The notes under the pieces were generated by a model. It saw only the letters and a list, made by a program, of their open reading frames with translations. It was not told the DNA's origin and made no database searches. The position numbers were made by a program, and so were the translations under genes. Shown here piece by piece: positions 39,526 to 47,686 of a stretch of 64,000 nucleotides of DNA; within the stretch, counting starts at the first letter, position 1, and each line of letters opens with the position of its first letter. Where the stretch lies: the IMG/VR virus record IMGVR_UViG_3300025313_000944, positions 1 to 64,000 of that record; one strand, given 5' to 3'. Source of the stretch: a virus.

Positions 39526-39722
39526 CACCAGCCTCCACTGTCTGAGTTGCCCCCACCGGATGAACTACCACCACTATCTTTACCTTGATCTTTACCTTGA
39601 TCTTTACCCCCATCTTTTTCCGCAGGTGGTGGGGGTGGTGGCATAGCGCCGCCTTTACTTTCCTCGCCGGGTTTCGACCGCTCCCCTTGGTACTCATCCC
39701 ACGTGATCTTGTCTTTAGACAT
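39522..39722 (-). CDS. Low-complexity Pro/Gly/Ser-rich protein
   Basis: 66 aa: a charged start (MSKDKITWDEYQGERSK), then a PPPPPP stretch, the triple repeat GKDQGKDQGKDSGG and a Gly/Ser tail ending GGWW. Disordered. AAGGAGCTTAAGA precedes the ATG. Repetitive DNA (TCTTTACCTTGA-type) around 39585-39610 encodes the repeat. Perhaps a linker or secretion-partner protein. Confidence 0.55.
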   Translation of the reverse strand: MSKDKITWDEYQGERSKPGEESKGGAMPPPPPPAEKDGGKDQGKDQGKDSGGSSSGGGNSDSGGWW

Positions 39723-39831
39723 TCTTAAGCTCCTTTTTCCAAGTGATAACCGTGTTGCCTGTGCGGGTGTTCAGCACCCTGTCTATCTCGCGCCAACCGT
39801 ACTTCTCTAGGATATGGTTCTCGACCGCCAT
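39715..39831 (-). CDS. Small hypothetical protein
   Basis: 38 aa (MAVENHILEKYGWREIDRVL, ending WKKELKNV), helical with a basic end. Overlaps the next start by eight bases, suggesting coupling. Weak ribosome signal, so moderate support. Confidence 0.45.
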   Translation of the reverse strand: MAVENHILEKYGWREIDRVLNTRTGNTVITWKKELKNV

Positions 39832-39832
39832 C

Positions 39833-39916
39833 TTACTTCTTGCCAACATTAGGAATTACCACACCAGTACCGCCACTACAGTGCAGATTTGGTGTCTGAC
39901 ATACCCATTTGTTCAT
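39833..39916 (-). CDS. Tiny Cys-containing protein
   Basis: 27 aa, MNKWVCQTPNLHCSGGTGVV then IPNVGKK. The ATG overlaps the upstream stop (ATGA) with AGGTGG eight bases upstream, so probably translated. Two cysteines; function unknown. Confidence 0.5.
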   Translation of the reverse strand: MNKWVCQTPNLHCSGGTGVVIPNVGKK

Positions 39917-40272
39917 TTCTTTGCCCACCTTTTCATTAGGTTGTAGCACGTGTTGTGTTGTTTGAGTAGAAAAGATAACCACCTATTTAAATCTTTGAAT
40001 GGTGGTTCCTCACCGGGATCGGTCATGTAGGGGCACCACCATATCCACCAGTCTCCGTCTTCAGCCCAGTGTTTCTCACCCCAGTATGGTGAACTTTCTA
40101 GCAGCGGGCACAGGGCCTCCACCAACTTTTTGTGGAACCCGAAGTGCCACCGAACTCGCTTAGACCCCGTGTAAGTCTCGGTAGTGCAGTACACCCTCAG
40201 TGGTTGATCACCTGCATCTGAGCCGATTATGTCTGGGTATTCTCTGTGTAGAGTTAAGCTATCTCGGTTCAT
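39913..40272 (-). CDS. Hypothetical protein
   Basis: 119 aa, Trp/His-rich (RVRWHFGFHKKLVEALCPLLE, GEKHWAEDGDWWIWWCPY). Helical C-terminus. No family recognised. Short intergenic three bases from the next gene. Confidence 0.55.
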   Translation of the reverse strand: MNRDSLTLHREYPDIIGSDAGDQPLRVYCTTETYTGSKRVRWHFGFHKKLVEALCPLLESSPYWGEKHWAEDGDWWIWWCPYMTDPGEEPPFKDLNRWLSFLLKQHNTCYNLMKRWAKK

Positions 40273-40275
40273 CTT

Positions 40276-40743
40276 TTACCATCCTATAGGGGCTAAATCC
40301 AGCAATCTAGTTTTGGCACAAAATAACCAATCTCGGTCATTCTTGGTGGTTTCTAAAGTGTCGGCAAAAACCACCGCCTTCGTAGCTGCTTCAAACCAGT
40401 CAGGCTTTATATCATCTGGTAGCTGGACGATGTGGCTACCTTCCCATAATGGGTACATACCTTTTTCCGGCCCGTTTGGTTCATTTAGAATCTTAATCAC
40501 CTCAGCCGCAGCTACCTCACCCAGCGCCTCTCTACACAGACTTACCAATTCTTGCGTTGCCTCCTTGCGACGGGCAAATACTAACTCAACATCTTCCTGA
40601 TAAACAGATACCAATTCCCCGTTTTGCCAGTGGTAGCCTGTACCAGCTACGAAGAATAGGTGAAATAGCACGTGCTTCTCGGTGGGAAAAAGCTCAGGGT
40701 AGTATTTCATTAACCGATCTTTAGTTTCCGCGTAAGATGCCAT
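40276..40743 (-). CDS. Hypothetical helical protein
   Basis: 155 aa, largely alpha-helical (FARRKEATQELVSLCREALGE, PDWFEAATKAVVFADTL). No motif seen. GGAGGTAACC precedes the ATG and lies inside the upstream small gene. Confidence 0.55.
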   Translation of the reverse strand: MASYAETKDRLMKYYPELFPTEKHVLFHLFFVAGTGYHWQNGELVSVYQEDVELVFARRKEATQELVSLCREALGEVAAAEVIKILNEPNGPEKGMYPLWEGSHIVQLPDDIKPDWFEAATKAVVFADTLETTKNDRDWLFCAKTRLLDLAPIGW

Positions 40744-40882
40744 GGTTACCTCCTAGATGGTGAACTTCTTTGAAATTAATAGATTCCACGTTTAAAAATT
40801 TCAACTTGTGCTTGCCGAGGAAAATGACAACCGACGTTGGTTTGTAATCTTTGTCGTAATGCACTATGATTCTAATCTGCAT
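40721..40882 (-). CDS. Small hypothetical protein
   Basis: 53 aa, MQIRIIVHYDKDYKPTSVVI then FLGKHKLKFLNVESI, beta-rich. It overlaps the ends of both neighbours (19 and 23 bases). Supported by the otherwise empty 120-base gap and continuous frame; ribosome signal weak. Confidence 0.45.
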   Translation of the reverse strand: MQIRIIVHYDKDYKPTSVVIFLGKHKLKFLNVESINFKEVHHLGGNHGILRGN

Positions 40883-41637
40883 GTTTTATTCACCGGAAAG
40901 TCAATCTTATCCAATTCAGATTTGGGCATGTACCACACCGCCGTGTGCTCCGGCCAAGTTCCGCTTGTTACGGACCATGGACCGCTATAAATATGTTTAT
41001 CTGTAAAGTAAAGTTTATCTGTAAAGTAAAATTTAAGATGCCTGTACCAATTGCTTAAACTTTGGTATTGAGTTCTTATTTTCAAACTGGATAAATCATA
41101 ACCAAAAATTGAGCCGTCCAAGTCCTTGTGGTAATTTTCCCAAATACTGAGCAGTTCAAGTGAACATTCAATGTCAGGTTTGTAAACCGGGCACCAAACG
41201 TCCGGTGACACCTCGTAAGCTACGAAGTTCTGCACACCCCTCTGTCTGCTGGCTACCTCGTTGGGAACTCTATAGTTCTTGAAGATGTATATTGCCAGCT
41301 TGAGCAGGTCGAAGTTGTAACCACGACCTTCTCTCAGGTAACGTAGAATTGCGTGCAGCACCGGCCTAGGTGTGGTTGGATCAACGTCGGCCATTTCCTC
41401 AGCCGACTGTAAAACTATAGGTTGGTAGACTCCGTCTAGTATAGTGTTTGCTTTACCCACCCACTTGGCGAATTCGATTAGCTTTGCTGAATCCGGTGCC
41501 AATTTCCAGTAGCTAGAGACGGTGTGTATCCTGATTGAGTCTATTACCGAAACATTCTTGTAGAAGCACGTTGCAGTTTCGGCACAATGCGAGCTTACGT
41601 CTTGGCCGTTTACATGTACATAGTTGTAGCCACTCAT
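40864..41637 (-). CDS. Hypothetical protein beside the ATP-grasp gene
   Basis: 257 aa, no recognised fold. N-terminus MSGYNYVHVNGQDVSSHCAE; central PRPVLHAILRYLREGRGYNFD; an internal duplication TDKLYFTDKH. It shares one base with the ATP-grasp stop, so it belongs to the amide-bond cluster. May be a substrate-handling or accessory protein. Confidence 0.55.
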   Translation of the reverse strand: MSGYNYVHVNGQDVSSHCAETATCFYKNVSVIDSIRIHTVSSYWKLAPDSAKLIEFAKWVGKANTILDGVYQPIVLQSAEEMADVDPTTPRPVLHAILRYLREGRGYNFDLLKLAIYIFKNYRVPNEVASRQRGVQNFVAYEVSPDVWCPVYKPDIECSLELLSIWENYHKDLDGSIFGYDLSSLKIRTQYQSLSNWYRHLKFYFTDKLYFTDKHIYSGPWSVTSGTWPEHTAVWYMPKSELDKIDFPVNKTCRLES

Positions 41638-42500
41638 TAACCCTCTCCTATGAATAGGTAATCAGTATAAGATCGTGAATCAAGTAGCGGGTAATGCTCT
41701 CTCTCCCCGCTAAGTAACCAATCGAAATATTTAGCGTATTTACCCTGAGCATAATCTTCTAAAGTAGGTGAGGTGTTTACCTCACACACTACACATTGTG
41801 GATGATCCGGGCCATCCTCGGTTCTTGTCGGGTTAGCCATGATGTCTACCGCACCGTAATCCAAGCCGAGAACTTCTACAGCCTGAATTGCCAGCCTAAT
41901 CTCGTCTATGGGCCAATTAGACCGCCTTAGCACAACAAATTCAAAGTCATTGGTGGCGTGATTCCACACCGGTAGATTTACCTTATCTTCTTCACCCTCT
42001 CTCGGTCTCTTTTCGTTGACCAATAGAACTTTGCCATGAGCCACATGAACCCTGTATTCGTTTTGTTTCGGGTAGAACTCTGAGAAATACGAACCCACAA
42101 ACGGTGGTGGCGTGTGGTGTAATTCGTCCTCATCCTCGATCAGCCAAAAATTCTGACCACCTTGGTGAAACTGCGGCCTAAGAACTACCGGAAAGTTTAA
42201 TGTCCAGTCTTGTATCGGCTTAGTCCAGACAATGGTTTTGGGAACAGACACGCCAGCTTCTTGCAGCACCAGCCTTGCCCGGCCTTTGTCGCTGGCTAAG
42301 CCTATTCCCGACGATTGGTTGATTGTCTTTTTGGCGGGAATGTTAACACGACTTGCCCACCTAATCAACAATTCTACATTCTCAGGTGGGGCATCCCCTC
42401 TCCGCAAGCGCAACAATTGAATTTGGTCTTTGGTCTGCATCTTGTCGTAGATGCCTTGGACCGTCCTATGCCCGTTAGAAGCGCAAGTTAACAGGTTCAT
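41637..42500 (-). CDS. ATP-grasp ligase (RimK-like)
   Basis: 287 aa. ATP-grasp features: NFPVVLRPQFHQGG (105-115, glycine-rich nucleotide loop), EFYPKQNEYRVHV (Glu148/Arg150), VNEKRP, Asp219 in YGAVDIM, and Glu240-Asn242 in CEVNTSPTLEDY (metal ligands). Forms amide bonds by acyl-phosphate activation of a carboxylate. The first 10 residues MNLLTCASNG resemble the next small protein (ILTCANNGH). Lies among amidoligases and glutaminases, so likely joins amino acids or peptides to a product or protein. Confidence 0.8.
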   Translation of the reverse strand: MNLLTCASNGHRTVQGIYDKMQTKDQIQLLRLRRGDAPPENVELLIRWASRVNIPAKKTINQSSGIGLASDKGRARLVLQEAGVSVPKTIVWTKPIQDWTLNFPVVLRPQFHQGGQNFWLIEDEDELHHTPPPFVGSYFSEFYPKQNEYRVHVAHGKVLLVNEKRPREGEEDKVNLPVWNHATNDFEFVVLRRSNWPIDEIRLAIQAVEVLGLDYGAVDIMANPTRTEDGPDHPQCVVCEVNTSPTLEDYAQGKYAKYFDWLLSGEREHYPLLDSRSYTDYLFIGEG

Positions 42501-42733
42501 TCTAATACCTCCTCTACCTCTATGCTTATAATCCTGTGGTTAGGTATCTCCAATAAGTTGGCAGCATGACCAGTCTCCAACAGAACATTTAGTTGGGTTC
42601 TCGTCAAATTACTATACGGCAGATTGGTTGTAAGTTCACCTATAGGCATTTTATAGGTGACCGTAACAATCCATTTACTTTTTTCCTCTCTGCCCGCGCT
42701 GTGACCATTATTAGCACAAGTTAGTATTTTCAC
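42497..42733 (-). CDS. Small protein sharing the LTCAxNGH start with the ATP-grasp
   Basis: 78 aa from GTG 42733 (GTGA overlap with the upstream stop, AGAGG eight bases away). KILTCANNGHSAG at the N-terminus mirrors the ATP-grasp protein's first residues, then a beta-rich region (KWIVTVTYKMPIGELTTNLP). May be a modified substrate, a carrier or a diverged duplicate of the ligase N-terminus. Unrecognised. Confidence 0.55.
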   Translation of the reverse strand: MKILTCANNGHSAGREEKSKWIVTVTYKMPIGELTTNLPYSNLTRTQLNVLLETGHAANLLEIPNHRIISIEVEEVLE

Positions 42734-43311
42734 TTCAAATACCTCTGTAGATAGGCTATGATTTGATGTAACTGACCCAGCACTTCTGGGTGCCATTGAA
42801 CTGACACCACCGGTTTGTCTGGGTGCCAGATAGCTTCTATGATGCCGTCTTCAGCCACCGCTGCTACTTCCCAACTTGGCGGCACATCTTTGACGGCCTG
42901 GTGGTGCATAGAGTTGGCGCGAATGATTCTGGTGCCAAAAATTTCTTGCAGAATATTAGGCCCGGTTACGTGAACTGGGCCATGATGATGCCACCCAATC
43001 ACCACACCATCAAGCTCTATATCTTGGTAGAGACTACCACCAGCAGCGGCGGCGATGATTTGGTGCCCCCTACAGATGCCTACCATGGGGTGGTTCAATT
43101 CCAACAACCTTTTAGCTAGGTCGAATTCTCGTTTGTCGATGGCTGGCATCCACGGCCTAGAATGTGTATTCTCTTCCCCATACAGGCTGGGGTCGATATC
43201 CATACCCCCAGGGAACACCCAAGGTAAGTCGAGCGGTGGATTTTCTAGAAATTCTTGGTATTCTGCCTGTGTATAGTTTCTAGCAGGCCAGTCTGAATAA
43301 TAAAAATTCAT
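42730..43311 (-). CDS. Class I glutamine amidotransferase-like (peptidase C26/PuuD-like)
   Basis: 193 aa. Nucleophile Cys80 in GICRGHQ, then MHHQAV and the His174/Glu176 dyad in VQWHPEV; PGGMDIDPSLYGEE matches gamma-glutamyl hydrolase relatives. Hydrolyses gamma-glutamyl amides or supplies ammonia. In the cluster, it may edit gamma-glutamyl products made by the ligases. A second copy lies at 49337. Confidence 0.85.
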   Translation of the reverse strand: MNFYYSDWPARNYTQAEYQEFLENPPLDLPWVFPGGMDIDPSLYGEENTHSRPWMPAIDKREFDLAKRLLELNHPMVGICRGHQIIAAAAGGSLYQDIELDGVVIGWHHHGPVHVTGPNILQEIFGTRIIRANSMHHQAVKDVPPSWEVAAVAEDGIIEAIWHPDKPVVSVQWHPEVLGQLHQIIAYLQRYLK

Positions 43312-44048
43312 TATAAGTCCCTAGCCAATTCCAGCACCGCAGGTGGTGCTACTTCTTGCTCGCCGAAGAGAGACCACGCACCATAAGGCTCGTACCAGCC
43401 TCCATAGCTACAGCAAGCCTTAATTCTTTTGGCAAAAACTTGGTAACTGTTATTGATATTGCCCTCCAACCTGAGTTCAAAGACACCAAACCTGTTGCAG
43501 CGGTTACACTTACCCACCTGTGGTAGTAAGCTGAGAATTTCTTCTTTGTCTAAGAACAAGGCTGCCATGTAACCATCAAGGCCATCGTGATCTTCCACCA
43601 TGGACCTGCGCCTGATGAAGAATGGGTGCAATTCTGCCAAGGTGAATTCACCCAACAAAAAGCTCATAGCCCCGTCCCAAGTATCTTCACACCAATCTTC
43701 CTCTTGCTGTAATAAGCCCATATCTGCCAGTACCTTGAGGAGCAGGTGGTCGAATTCCCACCACCCATCTTCGTAGCAGCCTCGGATGATACCAGCCGCA
43801 GCGTGTACCGCGGCCAGGTGGATGTCAGCAAGCTTGAGGGTTACTTTGTTTGACTCGAAAAAATCATCGAATTTTTTCTCGGCCTGCATGCCGAAGCTAT
43901 TAACCAATGCTATGCGGTCATCTATTCCACCCCAGTTGGGTGAGTAGATGGTTAACAGCGCAGGTGAGTGGCTTCTTATTTGCCGTAGCATAGTTTCGCG
44001 GCAGGAGGTCGAGGACACTGCCGTACTGATGTAAAATTTGGTCGTCAT
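43311..44048 (-). CDS. Hypothetical protein in the amide-bond cluster
   Basis: 245 aa from ATG 44048 (ATGA overlap with the amidoligase; GGAGG 7 bases upstream). Residues ~1-45 (KFYISTAVSSTSCRETML) and ~85-130 are helical; CNRCNRF (~186) and a later CC pair may bind zinc. No known family. Its tight coupling to the amidoligase suggests shared work. Confidence 0.55.
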   Translation of the reverse strand: MTTKFYISTAVSSTSCRETMLRQIRSHSPALLTIYSPNWGGIDDRIALVNSFGMQAEKKFDDFFESNKVTLKLADIHLAAVHAAAGIIRGCYEDGWWEFDHLLLKVLADMGLLQQEEDWCEDTWDGAMSFLLGEFTLAELHPFFIRRRSMVEDHDGLDGYMAALFLDKEEILSLLPQVGKCNRCNRFGVFELRLEGNINNSYQVFAKRIKACCSYGGWYEPYGAWSLFGEQEVAPPAVLELARDL

Positions 44049-44950
44049 TTCCAAGCCTCCATAATATAGTTTTTCGGTGGTGCGGGTGCTTGTACACCGA
44101 AAAATTCAGAAACATTAGAAAATAATTGCTTGGCCGCTTCTGGATCACAGTTGTTTATGGTGGGTACCACTCGCCCAAAGTCTAATTGATTGATAAATTC
44201 AAACGGGTTATAACCATCTTCGATTAAAACGTGCACCATTTTAGCCAGACCCAGTAGACCGGCAGTTAATTCAGGATTGGTACTGGCCACACTACTGGGG
44301 GTGCGGTATTCTACACCCCAAGGCTGGATACGGAACTTTCCAGCCCGACCATACATCTGCCTACGTTGGCGGCCTAGGTCGGTGCTCTCGATCAGTACAT
44401 CATATAACCCTAACGTACAGTCGAGTAGCATCACCAAGCCTTGGACCTTGTTCATGTCCTTGTGAATTTCACTGATAGAGAAGTGAATGTGAAATCCGCC
44501 TGTCCGCCAAGTTATCTTGCGTGGGTCTTGCCAGGGACAGGTGGACAGGTCATACAAGCACTTGTCCGGCGAGCAGCCCAGTACCCTAAGTTCGGGGTGG
44601 TCTACCAAGTCTCTTGGGTCTAAGTAAACCAGCGGTGCTGCTGATAAGATATAACCGTTGTCATCAGCTAGTTTCCAAGCCTCACGCAAACCTTCGTAGA
44701 GGTGTTGCATCAGGCTATCCACCTCTCGCTCCGGTGTAACTGGGACCTCCAAAGCCAACCCATCCTCAGTCAGCTTGGAGTTTGCCAGCGTCACCTCGGC
44801 TGTCCAGTAGCCACCGTCGGCGATGTCTGAACCTATTTCTTTGAAGATCGGCCTGTGTTGCTTGGAAGCAACTAGTACATCTTTAGCCGGCTTGGCCAAG
44901 CCTGATGGAGACTGGTAAAAATATTCACAATCTAAGCCTATCAAGTTCAT
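44045..44950 (-). CDS. Amidoligase (phage phiEco32-like COOH-NH2 ligase type)
   Basis: 301 aa. Glutamine-synthetase-fold ligase features: GLDCEYFY at the start, GYWTAEVTLANS (glutamate metal ligand), ITWRTGGFHIHFS (GxHxH) and VEYRTPSS with conserved Arg. Such ligases couple a carboxylate to an amine with ATP, and in phages are found with ATP-grasp and glutaminase genes. Target (peptidoglycan peptide, phage protein or small molecule) is unknown. GAGG five bases before ATG 44950. Confidence 0.8.
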   Translation of the reverse strand: MNLIGLDCEYFYQSPSGLAKPAKDVLVASKQHRPIFKEIGSDIADGGYWTAEVTLANSKLTEDGLALEVPVTPEREVDSLMQHLYEGLREAWKLADDNGYILSAAPLVYLDPRDLVDHPELRVLGCSPDKCLYDLSTCPWQDPRKITWRTGGFHIHFSISEIHKDMNKVQGLVMLLDCTLGLYDVLIESTDLGRQRRQMYGRAGKFRIQPWGVEYRTPSSVASTNPELTAGLLGLAKMVHVLIEDGYNPFEFINQLDFGRVVPTINNCDPEAAKQLFSNVSEFFGVQAPAPPKNYIMEAWK

Positions 44951-44951
44951 T

Positions 44952-45587
44952 TTATCCTCTACCCGTATTGTATGTAGTTGTTGTGGGACCTGCCCACCTA
45001 ATATATTGTCGGACACTCTCTCTTGCTTGCGCCATACCTTCTAAATTTTCTGAACTTGGTTGTTCTAGTTCATCGTCTGGTTCATCATCCTCTTCTAAAT
45101 CTAGTGACGCTGGTTCTGGCTCCGTGACAGAGTGCCTCGGCTTGATAATAGTGATGACGGGGTTGTATTTCTCCTCTATTTTGCGCAAGTTCGTGGCTTG
45201 ACATTCTCTGACCAAGGCGCACGTTTTGCAAGCAACTTTATGTACACAGTTGGGGCAAACTATAGCCGCGTATCTGGCACACCAACCCAGCTTGTCGGTG
45301 ATGTTGCCACACCGGCAGACATCTATTAGATCGAAATCCACAAGTTGCCCGCCGGTGCCACAGCTTGTGCACGTTATAAATTCTATGTCGTGCACGGTTA
45401 CGTTGTGCAATTTCTTCTTGGAAGAAAGGTTGAAGTTGGTAATCCTGTCCTCCGCCGACAAGCCTTGGGTTTCTAACAGAGCTTTGGTGGCTTGTCCCAT
45501 CAGTTGTAGGCTGAGGCATTCCAGTAACAAGTCAGCCTTAACCGCACCTTTGATGTCAGTGCCACCACACGTTTTACACCTAAGCAT
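44952..45587 (-). CDS. Multi-zinc-ribbon protein
   Basis: 211 aa. Zinc-binding pairs: CKTC (4-7), CTSC (~75), CRCG (~91), CPNC/CKTC/C (~112-125). C-terminal ~60 residues are acidic and disordered (LEEDDEPDDELEQ). Likely nucleic-acid or protein binding adaptor. Not recognised as a family. Ends overlapping neighbours closely. Confidence 0.6.
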   Translation of the reverse strand: MLRCKTCGGTDIKGAVKADLLLECLSLQLMGQATKALLETQGLSAEDRITNFNLSSKKKLHNVTVHDIEFITCTSCGTGGQLVDFDLIDVCRCGNITDKLGWCARYAAIVCPNCVHKVACKTCALVRECQATNLRKIEEKYNPVITIIKPRHSVTEPEPASLDLEEDDEPDDELEQPSSENLEGMAQARESVRQYIRWAGPTTTTYNTGRG

Positions 45588-45933
45588 TTAAATACCTCCT
45601 GACCGATGTATCGTTTATATATCTAACCTCTTTGGGGTCGAGCCTTAGTATCGGAGCCACCATATATTTGTCGATAAATAAATCACTCCTGATTAATACA
45701 TTATTATCCTTGTCCAGCTCCATGACCACGAACCTGCCCGCCCACACGTTTCTGGCGGTGGGCCACATGTAATTGGTAAAGATGATGGTTTCGACCTCGC
45801 CATCTTCAATCAGGCTTATATAATAGCCTAGTAGATTGCGGTTGACCTGCATACCACCTGCCCCACCTGTAACTACCATGGGTGACAGCTTGGTGCTTTG
45901 CCGAAACTCACTTAGCAATTGCTTTATATTCAT
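45580..45933 (-). CDS. Hypothetical protein
   Basis: 117 aa. Alternating strands (YYISLIEDGEVETIIFTNYM, GRFVVMELDKDNNVLI) suggest a small beta domain; ends TSVRRYLNA. Overlaps both neighbours by 4-8 bases in the cluster. Confidence 0.55.
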   Translation of the reverse strand: MNIKQLLSEFRQSTKLSPMVVTGGAGGMQVNRNLLGYYISLIEDGEVETIIFTNYMWPTARNVWAGRFVVMELDKDNNVLIRSDLFIDKYMVAPILRLDPKEVRYINDTSVRRYLNA

Positions 45934-46277
45934 TGGGGTTTATCCCTCGGCAGGAATACCAACTCCACTCTACTCTTTAATTTCTGGCTGGTTTCTACCG
46001 TCCATTTTCTGCTAATGCGTTCTGTTTCTTCTCCTTCCACGAATACCTTTATTCTGTTGGGGAAGAAAACCACACCGTTTATGTTGAATGGGCAAGACTT
46101 ACCATAAAATGAGTGGGTTTTTCCTCTGAATTTGTAAACCTTACCTTGTGATAGTTGCTTGGCGGTATCGACAAACCGAAAATTTAACAAATCTTTTTCG
46201 GTTACAATCTCCACCTTGACTACTTGGTCATTAAAATTGCTTTCTAACATCTGGTAGTGGAGGTCCTTAATCTTCAA
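45930..46277 (-). CDS. Hypothetical protein
   Basis: 115 aa, beta-rich and basic at the C-terminus (KVYKFRGKTHSFYGKSCPFN, RVELVFLPRDKPQ). No motif seen. Overlaps the preceding gene by 11 bases. Confidence 0.5.
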   Translation of the reverse strand: MKIKDLHYQMLESNFNDQVVKVEIVTEKDLLNFRFVDTAKQLSQGKVYKFRGKTHSFYGKSCPFNINGVVFFPNRIKVFVEGEETERISRKWTVETSQKLKSRVELVFLPRDKPQ

Positions 46278-46959
46278 CCTGCACCTCCGCAGCCTTGAAC
46301 ATATTTTCCAACATGGTCTTGTACGCCCTAGCTGTTACACCATAGAAGGCCGATTTTAACTTGTTTTGAGTCTCGGCGGTGTCGATAGTTTGTAGGTGGC
46401 CACTTAACACTAGCGAGAACAGCCCATAGGTTATTAGACCCAACATATCATCTGCCTTTTTTAGACTCAAAGTAGTCACACCTAAATCACGAACGGCGAT
46501 GTAAGCCAAGGCTACCAAAGCCATTATGCCGGTGATCTTCCACTTCTGGTCTGGTTCATCTTCAAACCAGATTGTGCAATCGTTCTTATCGAAGTCGGTT
46601 TTGAGCAGCTCTACTACCAGTTTATCTATCGAATCCACCGTGTGCTGCACACTCTTGTTGAAGACCGTACCCGAATCGAACACCACCCGCACGATCTCCC
46701 CGTGCCGGTTGAAGGTTACGATACTTTGGTTGTCGTCCCAAGCAGGTACCAACAACTTGTCCTTTATCTTGGGAAAGCTTTGTGTTCCCCGCAAGGTTCT
46801 ATCGTCTTGGGTGGCTATAAATGCTGGCATACCGTCGATGTCTACCACAAGTCCGCGCTCAAAAGCCAAACCTGTGACAACGTGATCGACGAAAGCTTTG
46901 GTATCCAGCAAATTTCTATCGTAAGAACTCTCAGCTAAAAACTTGTCAATTGTCCACAT
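46267..46959 (-). CDS. Hypothetical protein with a hydrophobic C-terminal half
   Basis: 230 aa. N-terminal half is alpha/beta (MPAFIATQDDRTLRGT, SIVTFNRHGEIVRVVFD); residues ~140-190 contain hydrophobic stretches (GIMALVALAYIAVRDL, ITYGLFSLVLSGHL), perhaps membrane-associated. Overlaps the AAA gene by 14 bases; GAGG seen about 9 bases before ATG. Confidence 0.5.
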   Translation of the reverse strand: MWTIDKFLAESSYDRNLLDTKAFVDHVVTGLAFERGLVVDIDGMPAFIATQDDRTLRGTQSFPKIKDKLLVPAWDDNQSIVTFNRHGEIVRVVFDSGTVFNKSVQHTVDSIDKLVVELLKTDFDKNDCTIWFEDEPDQKWKITGIMALVALAYIAVRDLGVTTLSLKKADDMLGLITYGLFSLVLSGHLQTIDTAETQNKLKSAFYGVTARAYKTMLENMFKAAEVQVED

Positions 46960-47686
46960 ATACTTCCCTACCTCTAGGTGTAATTCTGATCAGTTGTTTT
47001 TGTAAGAGAAAAGGTTCTATCTCTTCCTCCACGGTTTCTCTCGGCAATCCCAAGCTGGCTGAAATAACTCTGGCTGAAACTGGTCCTCTCTTACTAACAA
47101 ATTCTAAATAACTCCTATCATTGCCGGTGAAGCCAGCAGCTTGGTAGCCTAGAGTTTCCAGCATTTGGTCATACTCGGTTTGTGTTGCCTGAGAATATCT
47201 GTAGTATTGCTCCAAACTTATTACCTCTTTGGCCAACGTGACCGCCACTCTAGGTGAACCTCTACACCTAATTGATATCCTGTTAGCAGCCAAGTCACTG
47301 ATCGGAACGTGAACCTTGGCTATTTGGGCCAACTGTATTTCAGTGTATGGTTCCAGCCACAGTTCTATCATTCTGGACCTGAGCGGCTCGCTGACCGGTG
47401 CGCCGGTAGTAGTACAACCTATAAGGGTACTATAGGCATACCACGCCTCCTCATTGGGGAGCCGGTGTATCTCGTCGATAATTACCGGCTCCCCATCTTC
47501 AGGAGGGTATAATCTACCGGTGCATAGGTTGTAGTAGTATGCCTCTCTTGCAACTTGGTTGGCATACCACTTGGCTAGTAAGGTTTTACCGCTGCCGGGT
47601 GGACCACGAAACAGAGCGTTTTGGTGATTCTTGGTGGCTACCCACACTCTGATTCTAGTTTGTATGATTTCCTGTCCAATTATCAT
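46946..47686 (-). CDS. RuvB-like AAA+ ATPase
   Basis: 246 aa. RuvB-type opening IIGQEIIQTRIRVWV, Walker A GPPGSGKT (28-35), Walker B VIIDEIH (68-74), sensor LIGCTTTGAP (~89-97), arginine finger region LRSRM (~102-106), and a C-terminal winged-helix-like part. The ATG 47686 overlaps the upstream TAA (TAATG). RuvB normally drives Holliday-junction migration with RuvA, which is not seen. As its neighbours are amide-bond enzymes, it could power a remodelling step or act in recombination. Confidence 0.8.
   Translation of the reverse strand: MIIGQEIIQTRIRVWVATKNHQNALFRGPPGSGKTLLAKWYANQVAREAYYYNLCTGRLYPPEDGEPVIIDEIHRLPNEEAWYAYSTLIGCTTTGAPVSEPLRSRMIELWLEPYTEIQLAQIAKVHVPISDLAANRISIRCRGSPRVAVTLAKEVISLEQYYRYSQATQTEYDQMLETLGYQAAGFTGNDRSYLEFVSKRGPVSARVISASLGLPRETVEEEIEPFLLQKQLIRITPRGREVYVDN

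Noticed and set aside
39461-39697. Alternative frame through the Pro/Gly-rich gene (KIKVKIKVKI repeat)
   Set aside because: Frame is a shadow of the repeat-coding gene 39522-39722; it has no ribosome site and its repeat comes from the same DNA repeat.
40476-40600. Plus-strand open frames within block C and other antisense frames
   Set aside because: They mirror leftward genes, lack ribosome sites and show no protein-like composition.
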